Source of the DNA: Bacillus mobilis
GTDB taxonomy: Bacteria > Bacillota > Bacilli > Bacillales > Bacillaceae_G
Assembly (NCBI RefSeq): GCF_001884045.1
Contig: NZ_MACF01000055.1
Coordinates: 1-64,000 of the forward strand
Length of the DNA stretch: 64,000 bases
Reading direction: 5' to 3'
In this document: one piece after another, positions 49,113 through 57,180 of the stretch
Layout: every line of letters starts with the position of its first letter
Position numbering within the stretch: position 1 is the first letter of the stretch
Notes under the pieces: generated by a model
What the model saw: only the letters and a program-made list of their open reading frames with translations
What the model was told of the DNA's origin: nothing
The model's database searches: none
Made by a program: the position numbers and the translations under genes

Positions 49113-50309
49113 TTAAATGATTGCTTTTAAAAGATAATATACAATTACCGCTATAATACCAGCCCCTGGCAGAGTCACTATCCACGACAAAATAATATCT
49201 CTAATTACAGACCAATTAATCGTTTTTGCTCCTTGCTTCATACCTGCTCCAATGATAGCAGAAGTACTTACATGTGTTGTTGATACTGGTAACCCTAATT
49301 GACTAGAAGACATTACTAAGCAAGTTGTCGTTATTACAGAAGATAAAGAACTATTTTCATCAAGTTTTGTTACTTTACGTGCTAATAAATTTGTTACAGC
49401 TAGTCCCTTCACAAGACTACCAATACTCATTGCAACAGTAACTAAAAGGAATAAGGATAGGTGTGATTCATCTCCACCCTCTTGAAATCCATTTAATGTT
49501 GCTACGAGTAACGCGATTGCTACTATTTTAGGAGTATCATTAACAGATCGTACAAAACAAATAAGTCCACTAGATAACCAAGCAATACCCTTTCCAGCTT
49601 GAGGATTAATATGAATTTTATTAACAAATAGATTAAGTATCCAGGCTACTCCAAGACCTAATACAGGACTCAAAAGTAAAGGCAATACAATTTTGCTCAC
49701 TAAATTCCCCCATAAAACACTGGATACACCATGAGATATACAAGCTACCAAAATTACTGCTCCTATAATTGCGTGGGTTGTTGATACTGGTAATGAAAAT
49801 TTAGTAGCTAGTGCCACCCATAAAGTTGCCCCAATAGCCATGGCCAATGCCATAGTAGCTGAAAGTTGATAAGAAGAGTTCATTAATCCCTCTGTAAATA
49901 GCTTTAATATTTTTGACGCGAAGAAAACCGAAAGTCCTCCTCCTATTGCAGTCATTATAGAACCATATAATAGTGCTGTCTTTTCCGTAGCAATTTCAGC
50001 AGCTACAAGAGGTGCAACACCTTTCGAAACATCATTACCACCGTTCTCTACGGCTAACCACGCTACAATACTTAAACCAATAAAACTCATAAATGAATAA
50101 CTTGGAAAAATACCCAAAGCATAAAATGCCATTGTAATTACACACGCCAGTACCAATCCTGTCAAAGGATTGGATGTAAAATTAAACTTCTTATTTATTA
50201 CCGTTTCCTGTCCAGAACTAACTTCAATAGGTTGTTGATACACACTTTCTTTCATAAACCCCATCATCCTTAATATATATTTAGTTTTAATATCCCTTCT
50301 ATCCATCAC
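49113..50309 (-). CDS. pit: PiT-family inorganic phosphate permease
   Basis: Up to 398 residues, about ten membrane segments. The two PiT half-signatures are seen as ENGGNDVSKGVAPLVA and SVNDTPKIVA, with LPVSTTHAIIGA and LPVSTTHVSTSA. PiT carriers also accept arsenate, so in this locus it could restore phosphate under arsenate stress or bring in arsenate as a precursor. The start is uncertain; ATG 50252 (MKESVYQ) is possible. Last gene of the CMD/ATP-grasp operon. Confidence 0.88.
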   Translation of the reverse strand: MMDRRDIKTKYILRMMGFMKESVYQQPIEVSSGQETVINKKFNFTSNPLTGLVLACVITMAFYALGIFPSYSFMSFIGLSIVAWLAVENGGNDVSKGVAPLVAAEIATEKTALLYGSIMTAIGGGLSVFFASKILKLFTEGLMNSSYQLSATMALAMAIGATLWVALATKFSLPVSTTHAIIGAVILVACISHGVSSVLWGNLVSKIVLPLLLSPVLGLGVAWILNLFVNKIHINPQAGKGIAWLSSGLICFVRSVNDTPKIVAIALLVATLNGFQEGGDESHLSLFLLVTVAMSIGSLVKGLAVTNLLARKVTKLDENSSLSSVITTTCLVMSSSQLGLPVSTTHVSTSAIIGAGMKQGAKTINWSVIRDIILSWIVTLPGAGIIAVIVYYLLKAII

Positions 50310-50405
50310 CCAAGTTCCAATATGCTATATATTTTCATGTTGTCTCCCCTTACAAACATAAAACTTTCTCTTGATCAACATATTGGAGGAAAAGAACAAT
50401 GAAAT

Positions 50406-50699
50406 TCATTTTGATTCCACTGCTCTTTTAATTAACATTTCATAAACCGCTGGAGAAACTAACTTCTTGATTTCTTCATGATTTACTTCATAAAAAGACC
50501 ATTGCGCTTGATTATGTTTTGTTATGATTTTGCTACTCAACAACAGCTTTAAATGATAAGACATCTTAGATTGAGGCATCTTAAAAATTTCTTGTAAATC
50601 GGAAACACACAATCGATTATTTTGTGAAATTTCATAAAGAATCTTGAGTCTGGTTTCATCCGCCAGTGCCTTGAATTTTATTACATTGTCATTAAGCAT
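50406..50699 (-). CDS. ArsR-family regulator, atypical
   Basis: 97 residues with the ArsR winged-helix (LADETRLKILYEI, MPQSKMSYHLKLLLSSKII). The metal motif CVC on the recognition helix is reduced to RLCVSDLQ, so As(III) sensing by the classic site is doubtful. Starts seven bases from the ATP-grasp stop, clearly in the same operon. Confidence 0.85.
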   Translation of the reverse strand: MLNDNVIKFKALADETRLKILYEISQNNRLCVSDLQEIFKMPQSKMSYHLKLLLSSKIITKHNQAQWSFYEVNHEEIKKLVSPAVYEMLIKRAVESK

Positions 50700-50705
50700 C
50701 CTAAA

Positions 50706-51929
50706 CTACATCTCCACTAATTCACTAATAGCTAATTCAAAGCACTCATTCAACGAATCAGCTATCTTTTTTGAACTTTCTTTTTTATTACCATCAACAA
50801 TATAATAACCGATACGATCAAAGTTACTAGTTGTTTTATTTACTCTTTCCCCTTTATTTACATACCAGTGTATTTCTTTAATAGATTCTGCTCTAAAGTT
50901 TTCATTGAAAGATATGTAACCTTCTTTATCAGCAATTAAAAAGCGAATTGAAGAAGAAGGAACTAATTCTTTGTTGCAACAACTATTTTTAATAGGTAAA
51001 CCTAGGTTAATTCTTAATGCTATTCTACGTAAATCTATTCCTGTCACATACTCTACAAGATCAGTTATTCTATCTCCTCCAGGTCTAGCATTAACCTCAA
51101 TAACCTTAGGTCCGTCACTTGTCACTTTTACTTCAGTATGAGTTACCCCAAAGTCAACACCTATAACATCTAAAGCATTTATTACAGTCTCGTGAATAGA
51201 TGTTTCTATATCTTCCTCAAGAACTGCTGGGAAGTTATGTCCCACCTCCACAGACAGGGGAAAAGGAGTTACTACCTTTTCAGTAACACCTACTATAGTA
51301 GTTTTTCCATCTATAGTATAAGATTCAATGCTATATTCTGGCCCATCTAAATATTCTTCTACAATTGCTTCAGGATCTAGAGTTTGTCCCACTAGATTTA
51401 ATTTTGAGTTACTAATTACATCCACAGCTTGTTTAACTTCATTGTAATCTTTACAAAGATATACGTTCTTACTTCCCGAATCATTAGAAGGTTTGACAAT
51501 TACCGGGAAAGAAAAGCCTTCTAATTTTTCATTCAAGTTATCAAGTTTCCTAATAAGAATAAATTTCACAGAACTTACATTTGAATTATTTAACTTTTTA
51601 CGAGCTAATTTCTTATTCCGACAAGTAATTGCCGTTTCATAGGATAAGAATGAATTAATCTCTAAAATTTCACCAACTTTTGCGGCAAGTGGAATACGAT
51701 ATTCGTTTAATGTGTAAACGCCTACTACATTGTATTTCTCACTTAACTCCTTACATTTTCCCACAACAATTTCTTCATCATTTAGATCAATTTCTACTGG
51801 TACTTCAACACTGAACATTTCATCAAAGGAAATATTCTTTCTTATCAAAATAACGCCATAACCTAATTCTTTTACTAAATCAACTTCATTATCTCGAGGA
51901 CTAATAACAAGAACATACTGGTTATTCAT
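50706..51929 (-). CDS. ATP-grasp carboxylate-amine ligase
   Basis: 407 residues. ATP-grasp features: FPVIVKPSNDSGSKNVYLC, AIVEEYLDGPEYSIE, metal site THTEVKVTSDGPKVIEVNARPGGDRI. The overall shape resembles amino-acid/dipeptide ligases of antibiotic pathways and carbamoyl-phosphate-type ligases. Next to an ArsL homologue, a reasonable hypothesis is conjugation of an organoarsenical amino acid to another amino acid, as bialaphos conjugates phosphinothricin. An internal SCCNK pair is present. AAGGAGGAG before ATG. Confidence 0.8.
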   Translation of the reverse strand: MNNQYVLVISPRDNEVDLVKELGYGVILIRKNISFDEMFSVEVPVEIDLNDEEIVVGKCKELSEKYNVVGVYTLNEYRIPLAAKVGEILEINSFLSYETAITCRNKKLARKKLNNSNVSSVKFILIRKLDNLNEKLEGFSFPVIVKPSNDSGSKNVYLCKDYNEVKQAVDVISNSKLNLVGQTLDPEAIVEEYLDGPEYSIESYTIDGKTTIVGVTEKVVTPFPLSVEVGHNFPAVLEEDIETSIHETVINALDVIGVDFGVTHTEVKVTSDGPKVIEVNARPGGDRITDLVEYVTGIDLRRIALRINLGLPIKNSCCNKELVPSSSIRFLIADKEGYISFNENFRAESIKEIHWYVNKGERVNKTTSNFDRIGYYIVDGNKKESSKKIADSLNECFELAISELVEM

Positions 51930-51940
51930 ATTGCTCCTCC

Positions 51941-52234
51941 TTATTCACAGCAAGTCGATGTTGGTTTTGTTTCTACTTTGATATCAAGTAGGCTTCTTGT
52001 TTTTTCTGCACTTACTGCAATAGCAATCGCATTTACATGACCAAGTTCTTCTTTTGTAAATCCAATTTGTCTCGCTTGTAACACAGCACTTTTCAGTAAC
52101 TTTTCATTACCTGTTACAGTAGCTGCTGTAAGAATAGCTACAACTTTTTCTTTATCAGTCAGAACTCCCCCCTCAATAACCTCATTGAAAAACCCTTCAA
52201 ATTTCTCATTTAATTTTTCGTTTAATGCTAACAT
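51941..52234 (-). CDS. AhpD/carboxymuconolactone-decarboxylase-like protein
   Basis: 97 residues, one helical CMD domain (EKVVAILTAATVTGNEKLLKSAVLQARQIGFTKEELGHVNAIAIA). The redox CxxC of AhpD-type members is absent; the only cysteines are in the tail STCCE. Start at 52234 (MLALNEK) after AAAAGGAG. First gene of the operon with the ATP-grasp ligase. Confidence 0.72.
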   Translation of the reverse strand: MLALNEKLNEKFEGFFNEVIEGGVLTDKEKVVAILTAATVTGNEKLLKSAVLQARQIGFTKEELGHVNAIAIAVSAEKTRSLLDIKVETKPTSTCCE

Positions 52235-52297
52235 TATATTTCTCCTTTTCATTAACATTTTTAACTTTTTTTAAAAATGTATTATTTTGTTAACTAA

Positions 52298-52326
52298 ATA
52301 ATACCTATATTATTAACATCAGTCAA
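52298..52326 (-). promoter_or_regulatory. Promoter of the CMD/ATP-grasp operon with shared operator motif
   Basis: Minus strand -35 TTGACT (52326-52321), 17-bp spacer, -10 TATTAT (52303-52298). The spacer is filled by ATGTTAATAATATA (52319-52306). The leader (52241-52292) also resembles that of the arsL operon (ATTAAC-TTTTTAAC repeats). Confidence 0.7.
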
Positions 52327-52369
52327 CAAAAATTCAGAAAAATAAAAATGATAAAAAAGTAAATACGTG

Positions 52370-52429
52370 TTGACAATGTGATTAGTTGTATTTTACAATC
52401 AATTTAGAAACAGTTGCAGAATACAACTA
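52370..52429 (+). promoter_or_regulatory. marR promoter with two MarR operator candidates
   Basis: -35 TTGACA (52370-52375), 18-bp spacer, -10 TACAAT (52394-52399). TAGTTGTATTTTACAA (52383-52398) overlaps the promoter and AGTTGCAGAATACAACTA (52412-52429) follows it. They are two orientations of the motif found again before arsP. Confidence 0.7.
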
Positions 52430-52458
52430 ATTGATAACTTTAGAAAAGTGGTGGAAGT

Positions 52459-52914
52459 ATGACTGATATCTTAGGTTATAAAAAAGAAGCTTATCAACTT
52501 CGTCAAATGCTTCAAATTTTAATTAGAAGGTTTGGTTTATTAGAAAAAGAAGGCGCACAATGTTGTGGGGTTTCTCTTATACAAAGTCATATCTTATTTG
52601 AAGTACAACGTCAGAAAAATCCTTCTTTAAATGAATTAGCTTCTTCATTAGGATTAGATAATAGTACATTAAGTCGTCACATTCAGGGGCTTGTAAATAA
52701 GGATCTTGTAGAAAGAACACAATCTCCTACAGATCGAAGATATTTATCTATTACCTTAACTCCTGAAGGTGAGAAATACGAAAATGAAATTGGAAAGCAA
52801 ATGAACACATATATCGAAGAAATACTATCAAATGTTCCAAAAGAAAAACGTATGCAGGTATTAGAAAGTATTGATTTAATATTGGAGGCTATGCAAAGAA
52901 GTAGTTGCTGCTAA
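52459..52914 (+). CDS. MarR-family regulator with Cys pairs
   Basis: 151 residues. Winged-helix NSTLSRHIQGLVNKDLVERTQSPTDRRYLSITLTPEG is canonical MarR. Two vicinal Cys pairs, one before the HTH (EGAQCCGVS, about 35-36) and one at the very end (SSCC), suggest As(III) or organoarsenical sensing. It likely represses itself and arsP through three matching operators. Confidence 0.88.
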   Translation: MTDILGYKKEAYQLRQMLQILIRRFGLLEKEGAQCCGVSLIQSHILFEVQRQKNPSLNELASSLGLDNSTLSRHIQGLVNKDLVERTQSPTDRRYLSITLTPEGEKYENEIGKQMNTYIEEILSNVPKEKRMQVLESIDLILEAMQRSSCC

Positions 52915-52935
52915 AGCCTCCTTCTTCTAAAATCT

Positions 52936-52956
52936 ATAGTTGCAAAATACAACTAT
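52936..52956 (+). promoter_or_regulatory. Third MarR operator candidate, before arsP
   Basis: ATAGTTGCAAAATACAACTAT, a nearly symmetrical 21-bp form of the motif, about 35 bp before the arsP start. Confidence 0.7.
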
Positions 52957-52991
52957 TGAAAATAACAATTATATATTAAGGAGGGATTTAT

Positions 52992-53894
52992 ATGTCAGAA
53001 ACATTGACAAGAATATTTTTTGAATTTTTATCATTAAGTAAGAACTTATTAGTTTTATTTATCGGTATTACACTTTTTATTAACTTCATTCAAGCTTATG
53101 TACCTTTTGACAAACTTGAAAAATTAATGGGCAGCAAAAATCCATTTATCGGGAATCTATCCGGAGCCATCCTTGGCTTTGTTACCCCTTTTTGCTCTTG
53201 CTCTACAGTCCCATTACTTGTCACAATGATAAATCGAAACATTCCGTTTCAAACAGTAATGACATTCTTATTTACTTCTCCACTACTTGATCCTTGGATT
53301 TTAGGATTGATGGCTTACATATATGGAGTAAAAATAACAGCAATCTACACAGTAGCTACCTTCTTCTTCTCAATGATTATTGGCTGGATCTTAGATAAAC
53401 GTGATTATAAGAAATATGTAAAAAAAGTTATGGTTAAAGGGAATCTTGCTGAACAAGATTTAGCAAGAAGAAAGAGTTTAGCCTTAAACATAAAAGAATC
53501 TGTTAGAGAAACTGTTGAATTAATGCGTTCTGTAATCCTTTATGTTCTAATCGGAGCATTAATTGGAGCAATTATTAAAGAAGCTGTTCCAATGAATTTC
53601 CTAATGTTCATTTCAGATCAAAATCAATGGTGGGTTGTTCCGGTTGCAGCTATCGTGGGGGTGCCATTATATATTCGTCTCTCAACAATGCTACCTATCG
53701 CACAAGCGTTACTTATTAAAGGATTTCCGATTGCGCCAACTATGGCTTTACTAATTGGAGGAGCTGGAGCAAGTCTTCCAGAAATTATTATGCTGAAGAG
53801 TATCTTCCACAAGAAATTACTTGGTGCATTCATTGTCTCTGTGTTTACAATGGCCACTTTCTCTGGCTATTTATTCTTAATACTAAATTTATAA
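52992..53894 (+). CDS. arsP: ArsP-type organoarsenical efflux permease
   Basis: 300 residues, eight or so membrane segments, of the ArsP/DUF318 family. FVTPFCSCSTVPLLVT has the conserved TPFCSCS pair that binds trivalent organoarsenicals in characterised ArsP; TSPLLDPW and GGAGASLPEIIMLKSI are also typical. Expels methylated or aromatic As(III). In this locus it may export the product or its reduced form. Confidence 0.88.
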   Translation: MSETLTRIFFEFLSLSKNLLVLFIGITLFINFIQAYVPFDKLEKLMGSKNPFIGNLSGAILGFVTPFCSCSTVPLLVTMINRNIPFQTVMTFLFTSPLLDPWILGLMAYIYGVKITAIYTVATFFFSMIIGWILDKRDYKKYVKKVMVKGNLAEQDLARRKSLALNIKESVRETVELMRSVILYVLIGALIGAIIKEAVPMNFLMFISDQNQWWVVPVAAIVGVPLYIRLSTMLPIAQALLIKGFPIAPTMALLIGGAGASLPEIIMLKSIFHKKLLGAFIVSVFTMATFSGYLFLILNL

Positions 53895-53909
53895 TGGAGG
53901 ATGATAACT

Positions 53910-54020
53910 ATGGGTTTACTATCAATTTTTAAAAGGGACAAAAAAGAAAAGGATTGCTGTAACATTGAAATTATTGAAATAAAAGATGAGCAAAGTGAGA
54001 AAGAAAGTTGCTGCTCTAAG
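53910..54020 (+). CDS. Small CC-containing protein, possibly frameshifted
   Basis: ATG nine bases after GGAGG, 15 bp after arsP. Reads MGLLSIFKRDKKEKDCC and 36 residues in all, ending KRKLLL. After GAG-AAAA the +1 frame would continue ESCCSKNTEKEDKNS to 54051. A second CC pair in the other frame suggests a one-base slip in the A tract, either real or an error. Confidence 0.6.
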
Positions 54021-54104
54021 AATACTGAAAAAGAAGATAAAAATTCATAATATCTATTATTACCCTAAATCGGCTAAATCTTCATACGAAGGGATGGGAT
54101 CAAA

Positions 54105-54281
54105 TTGATCAATGAATATGAGTTTTTAATGTTCGCTAAACAGAAGCAAGAAAAAGAAAGAACTCAGTCAAAAACTTTGGAGTCTAGTTCAACTAGTTCT
54201 TATAAAAATAAGGTTATTAATCTATTTGAGAGACGAAGAAATAGCCGAAAATTAAAACCTTGTTGTGTAGAATGTTGCTAA
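54105..54281 (+). CDS. Small protein ending CCVECC, 58 aa
   Basis: TTG start (MINEYEFLM) after GGGATGGG, or internal ATG 54129 (MFAKQKQEK). Highly charged and Ser-rich, with KPCCVECC at the end. Four cysteines in two vicinal pairs at an unstructured tail suit metalloid binding. Downstream of arsP; a terminator follows at 54331. Confidence 0.62.
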   Translation: MINEYEFLMFAKQKQEKERTQSKTLESSSTSSYKNKVINLFERRRNSRKLKPCCVECC

Positions 54282-54330
54282 GTAGTAAGTATTAACTATT
54301 CACATGAGATACTAACAAAATAGGTATAAC

Positions 54331-54368
54331 AAAGCACCCTGACATTTGAGTTAGGGTGTTTTGTTTTA
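54331..54368 (+). terminator. Terminator of the marR-arsP operon
   Basis: AAAGCACCCT pairs with AGGGTGTTTT, followed by GTTTTATTT. Confidence 0.8.
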
Positions 54369-54598
54369 TTTAGGGGATACTGACAGTAACAAACGGGAGG
54401 ATTGCAGTAGCTAAATCCCAAGAACGATATTTAGGACGGCCACAACTAAATTGATCCATTTTAATACCAAAACAAAATATACATTGATGAAATCCATTCA
54501 AAATGGAGTGGCACCTTTATATAAAAAATACATCACTATTTAATATTACTGATTAGTTCAAATAATGATCTTTAGTTATTAATGCCTTTATCGCTAGA

Positions 54599-56125
54599 TT
54601 AAGGGTAACAGGTTAGTTTTTTGTCTATATCCATTACAAGACTCTCCATATAATTAGAACGGCCGCTCGGAAAATAGAAGTGGATGCTTTCGTTCTTCTC
54701 TAAAGGGATTTTTATAAGATACACAGGAATATCTGCATTTGGATATAAGAGCTCAAACTCCTTTGGATGATGCATTACTTCTAACCATTTAATGTAACGC
54801 TCAATTAATAGATATGATGTAATTCTGTTAACAACATAGCTTATAGTACTAAGATTATATTTTAATAAATTAAATCCCCCTTCTCCATTAATAGCAGGTT
54901 CTTGCTGAAAAGTGTTTAATATTTCTTTTAAATGAATCATAAAAGGGCCTTTTGGAAAAATACTAAATTTATCATTAAGAAATCTAAAATCAGACAAGCT
55001 TGGAATTTGAGCTTGGTTTAAAATTCTTGGATATATTCTTCTTCCTTCACATTCAGATTTCCATAATATAAATGCATAAGCATGTAGGCAGATAGGGCCA
55101 TCTTGATATGTATCATCAAAATTTCTTATACACTTTTTATGTATATTAATTATTTTATTTTGGATATATCTACTGATTGATTTATATATAATTCTGGTTT
55201 GTTTGTAAATTTCAAAGAAGATGCTTTCAGTGGGACATTTTTCTTTTAATTTAAAGTTATGTGTACGATAAGGGAAAATTTGATTATAACTTGCGCTTAA
55301 ATGATGATAATTATCTTTGATTTGAAAAATATTTTCATTAGAGTAGATATTCATTACTTGAGAGTTATCTATTTTGTTTTCTGTAAAAGCACTGATTAGC
55401 AGTTGAGGAATCTCTTTTAAATGCTGAGTCGTATTTTTCTTATCAAATTTAGAATTGTTTTTGTAGTTATAAAAAGGGTAACTTAAATGGTACATATTAA
55501 TTATATGTTTAGGTAATGCTTTCCATGTATTAACCAAATTACTTTGAACGATTAATTCTTTTTTCCATGAAGAAAAAATGCCCCTTATATTCTTTGAACT
55601 TAAAAAATAGTGACCGCAAATACAATTGTATGCATCTATATTTTCTTTGTTTATGGAGTATTCTGGCATTGATCGTTTACATTTTGGGCATGTACTTATT
55701 AAATTTTGAAGGGGATGAAATAAACAATGATCAAAAAACTTAATTTGATGAAATATACTATGGTAACCCGTATTTAGACAGGCTGGACAATAATTTAAAT
55801 GCCGATGAAAATTGTAATCCATGTTACTCCTATTGATAGCAAACGGGTAAAGTGATTTATCTAATAAATAATCATGATATTGTTTTAAATTAACCCCTAG
55901 AATTTTTCTACTTAATTTGCAATCAACACCGTGGAAATAAATTAAATCCCGGTGATGCCTACCAGCGTTTGAAATCTCTTTGAAGTTCCTAACTTTTTCA
56001 TTTCCTATTAACTTTAATACGATATTACCGTTAATAGCATTAGCATACTTGAATTTTTCTATTATCCCCCATGGAGACTCGTATTTTTGAATCCACTCAG
56101 TAGACCATGCGAATTGAAAGTTCAT
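54599..56125 (-). CDS. tniQ: TniQ/TnsD-like target-selection protein
   Basis: 508 residues. A TniQ-type zinc-finger region is clear near 110-170: YCPACLNTGYHSIFHQIKFFDHCLFHP...STCPKCKRSMPEY, then CICGHYF. The N-terminal part is not the usual LPxPxPxE motif, so it is a diverged member. As the only TniQ protein it presumably selects the target. GGAGG precedes the start. No cas genes are present. Confidence 0.82.
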   Translation of the reverse strand: MNFQFAWSTEWIQKYESPWGIIEKFKYANAINGNIVLKLIGNEKVRNFKEISNAGRHHRDLIYFHGVDCKLSRKILGVNLKQYHDYLLDKSLYPFAINRSNMDYNFHRHLNYCPACLNTGYHSIFHQIKFFDHCLFHPLQNLISTCPKCKRSMPEYSINKENIDAYNCICGHYFLSSKNIRGIFSSWKKELIVQSNLVNTWKALPKHIINMYHLSYPFYNYKNNSKFDKKNTTQHLKEIPQLLISAFTENKIDNSQVMNIYSNENIFQIKDNYHHLSASYNQIFPYRTHNFKLKEKCPTESIFFEIYKQTRIIYKSISRYIQNKIINIHKKCIRNFDDTYQDGPICLHAYAFILWKSECEGRRIYPRILNQAQIPSLSDFRFLNDKFSIFPKGPFMIHLKEILNTFQQEPAINGEGGFNLLKYNLSTISYVVNRITSYLLIERYIKWLEVMHHPKEFELLYPNADIPVYLIKIPLEKNESIHFYFPSGRSNYMESLVMDIDKKLTCYP

Positions 56126-56163
56126 AACTTATCCTCCATATTAAATTAACGCTACAGTGTGTC

Positions 56164-57165
56164 TTAATATGTTGTCTGATATAGTTCGGATTGAATATAA
56201 CCAGAATTCTTAATAGACTCTTCCCAATGAGTTTTTTCTATTGTTGTTAAATCAAGATTATCAATCCCAAAATTTTTCAATGCATATTCTACCGTTAAAG
56301 TTATATGCTGCATTGGAATTTCTACTTTTTGAGATAATCCATGTTCCCTTCTTAAATCAACAAAGACTTGAAACAATTCTTCTGCAGAATTTTGTAATCT
56401 AAGACCTCTTATGAAAGAATCGGCAAAAAAGTATTTAGTAAAGGACCAATTACTATTAATAGGATATTCACAATATTCATCGTACCCTGTTAAACAAATT
56501 TTTAAATCTCTAGGAGTTTTTATTCCTTTAAATTGATATTCTTGACTCATAAAACGACCAACTATTTGAAATTTCTCTCCACTTATAAATGCTGATCTTT
56601 GATGAACTAATTCTTTTTGACCTACTAAAATTGTTGTTAAAGTTATGCCATATTGTTCTAATTCATTGAACAAATCCATTAACCAGTCGTAATGTATTTC
56701 AACTAACCTTTGAGCATCATCAATGAAAAAAACAACTTTATTTGTACCAGAAAAATCAGATCGTTCTACAAGAAATTTCAAAAGTCTATTTCTCTTTACA
56801 TTTGCTTTACCTTGTATAGCAATTGAATGACCAACGGCAAGTAATAAATCTTCAAAAAAGGAATTTTCATTAGGCCGTTTATACGTACGACAACGCACAT
56901 GATAAATCGGCATATTGTTTCCAAAGTCCTGTGGCAAACAATTCATCAAGTAAGTAATAGCCCTTGTTTTACCTAATCTTGGGCGACCATATATAATAGC
57001 ACCAGGTATTCGGTTTCCTATCCATTGAAGTACTGTTTGATACATTCTATCTATCTCATTTGTTGAAATTAAATATTTACCTGTTTCAACTGGATGTGTA
57101 CCTTTAGGAATATAGGGGCGTATGCTATTACTAGTAAGTTGCTCTAACTCTAATTCTTCCGTCAT
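56164..57165 (-). CDS. tnsC: TnsC-like AAA+ ATPase
   Basis: 333 residues. Walker A YGRPRLGKTRAITYL near 60 and Walker B VVFFIDDAQRLVEIHYDWL. This regulator links target-bound TniQ to the TnsAB transposase. GGAGG seven bases before ATG; 15 bp after tnsB. Confidence 0.9.
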   Translation of the reverse strand: MTEELELEQLTSNSIRPYIPKGTHPVETGKYLISTNEIDRMYQTVLQWIGNRIPGAIIYGRPRLGKTRAITYLMNCLPQDFGNNMPIYHVRCRTYKRPNENSFFEDLLLAVGHSIAIQGKANVKRNRLLKFLVERSDFSGTNKVVFFIDDAQRLVEIHYDWLMDLFNELEQYGITLTTILVGQKELVHQRSAFISGEKFQIVGRFMSQEYQFKGIKTPRDLKICLTGYDEYCEYPINSNWSFTKYFFADSFIRGLRLQNSAEELFQVFVDLRREHGLSQKVEIPMQHITLTVEYALKNFGIDNLDLTTIEKTHWEESIKNSGYIQSELYQTTY

Positions 57166-57180
57166 GTTGAGGCCTCCAAA

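Noticed and set aside
50406-50699. Classic As(III)-sensing ArsR
   Set aside because: The CVC motif is missing (RLCVSD), so only the ArsR fold is claimed, not arsenic sensing.
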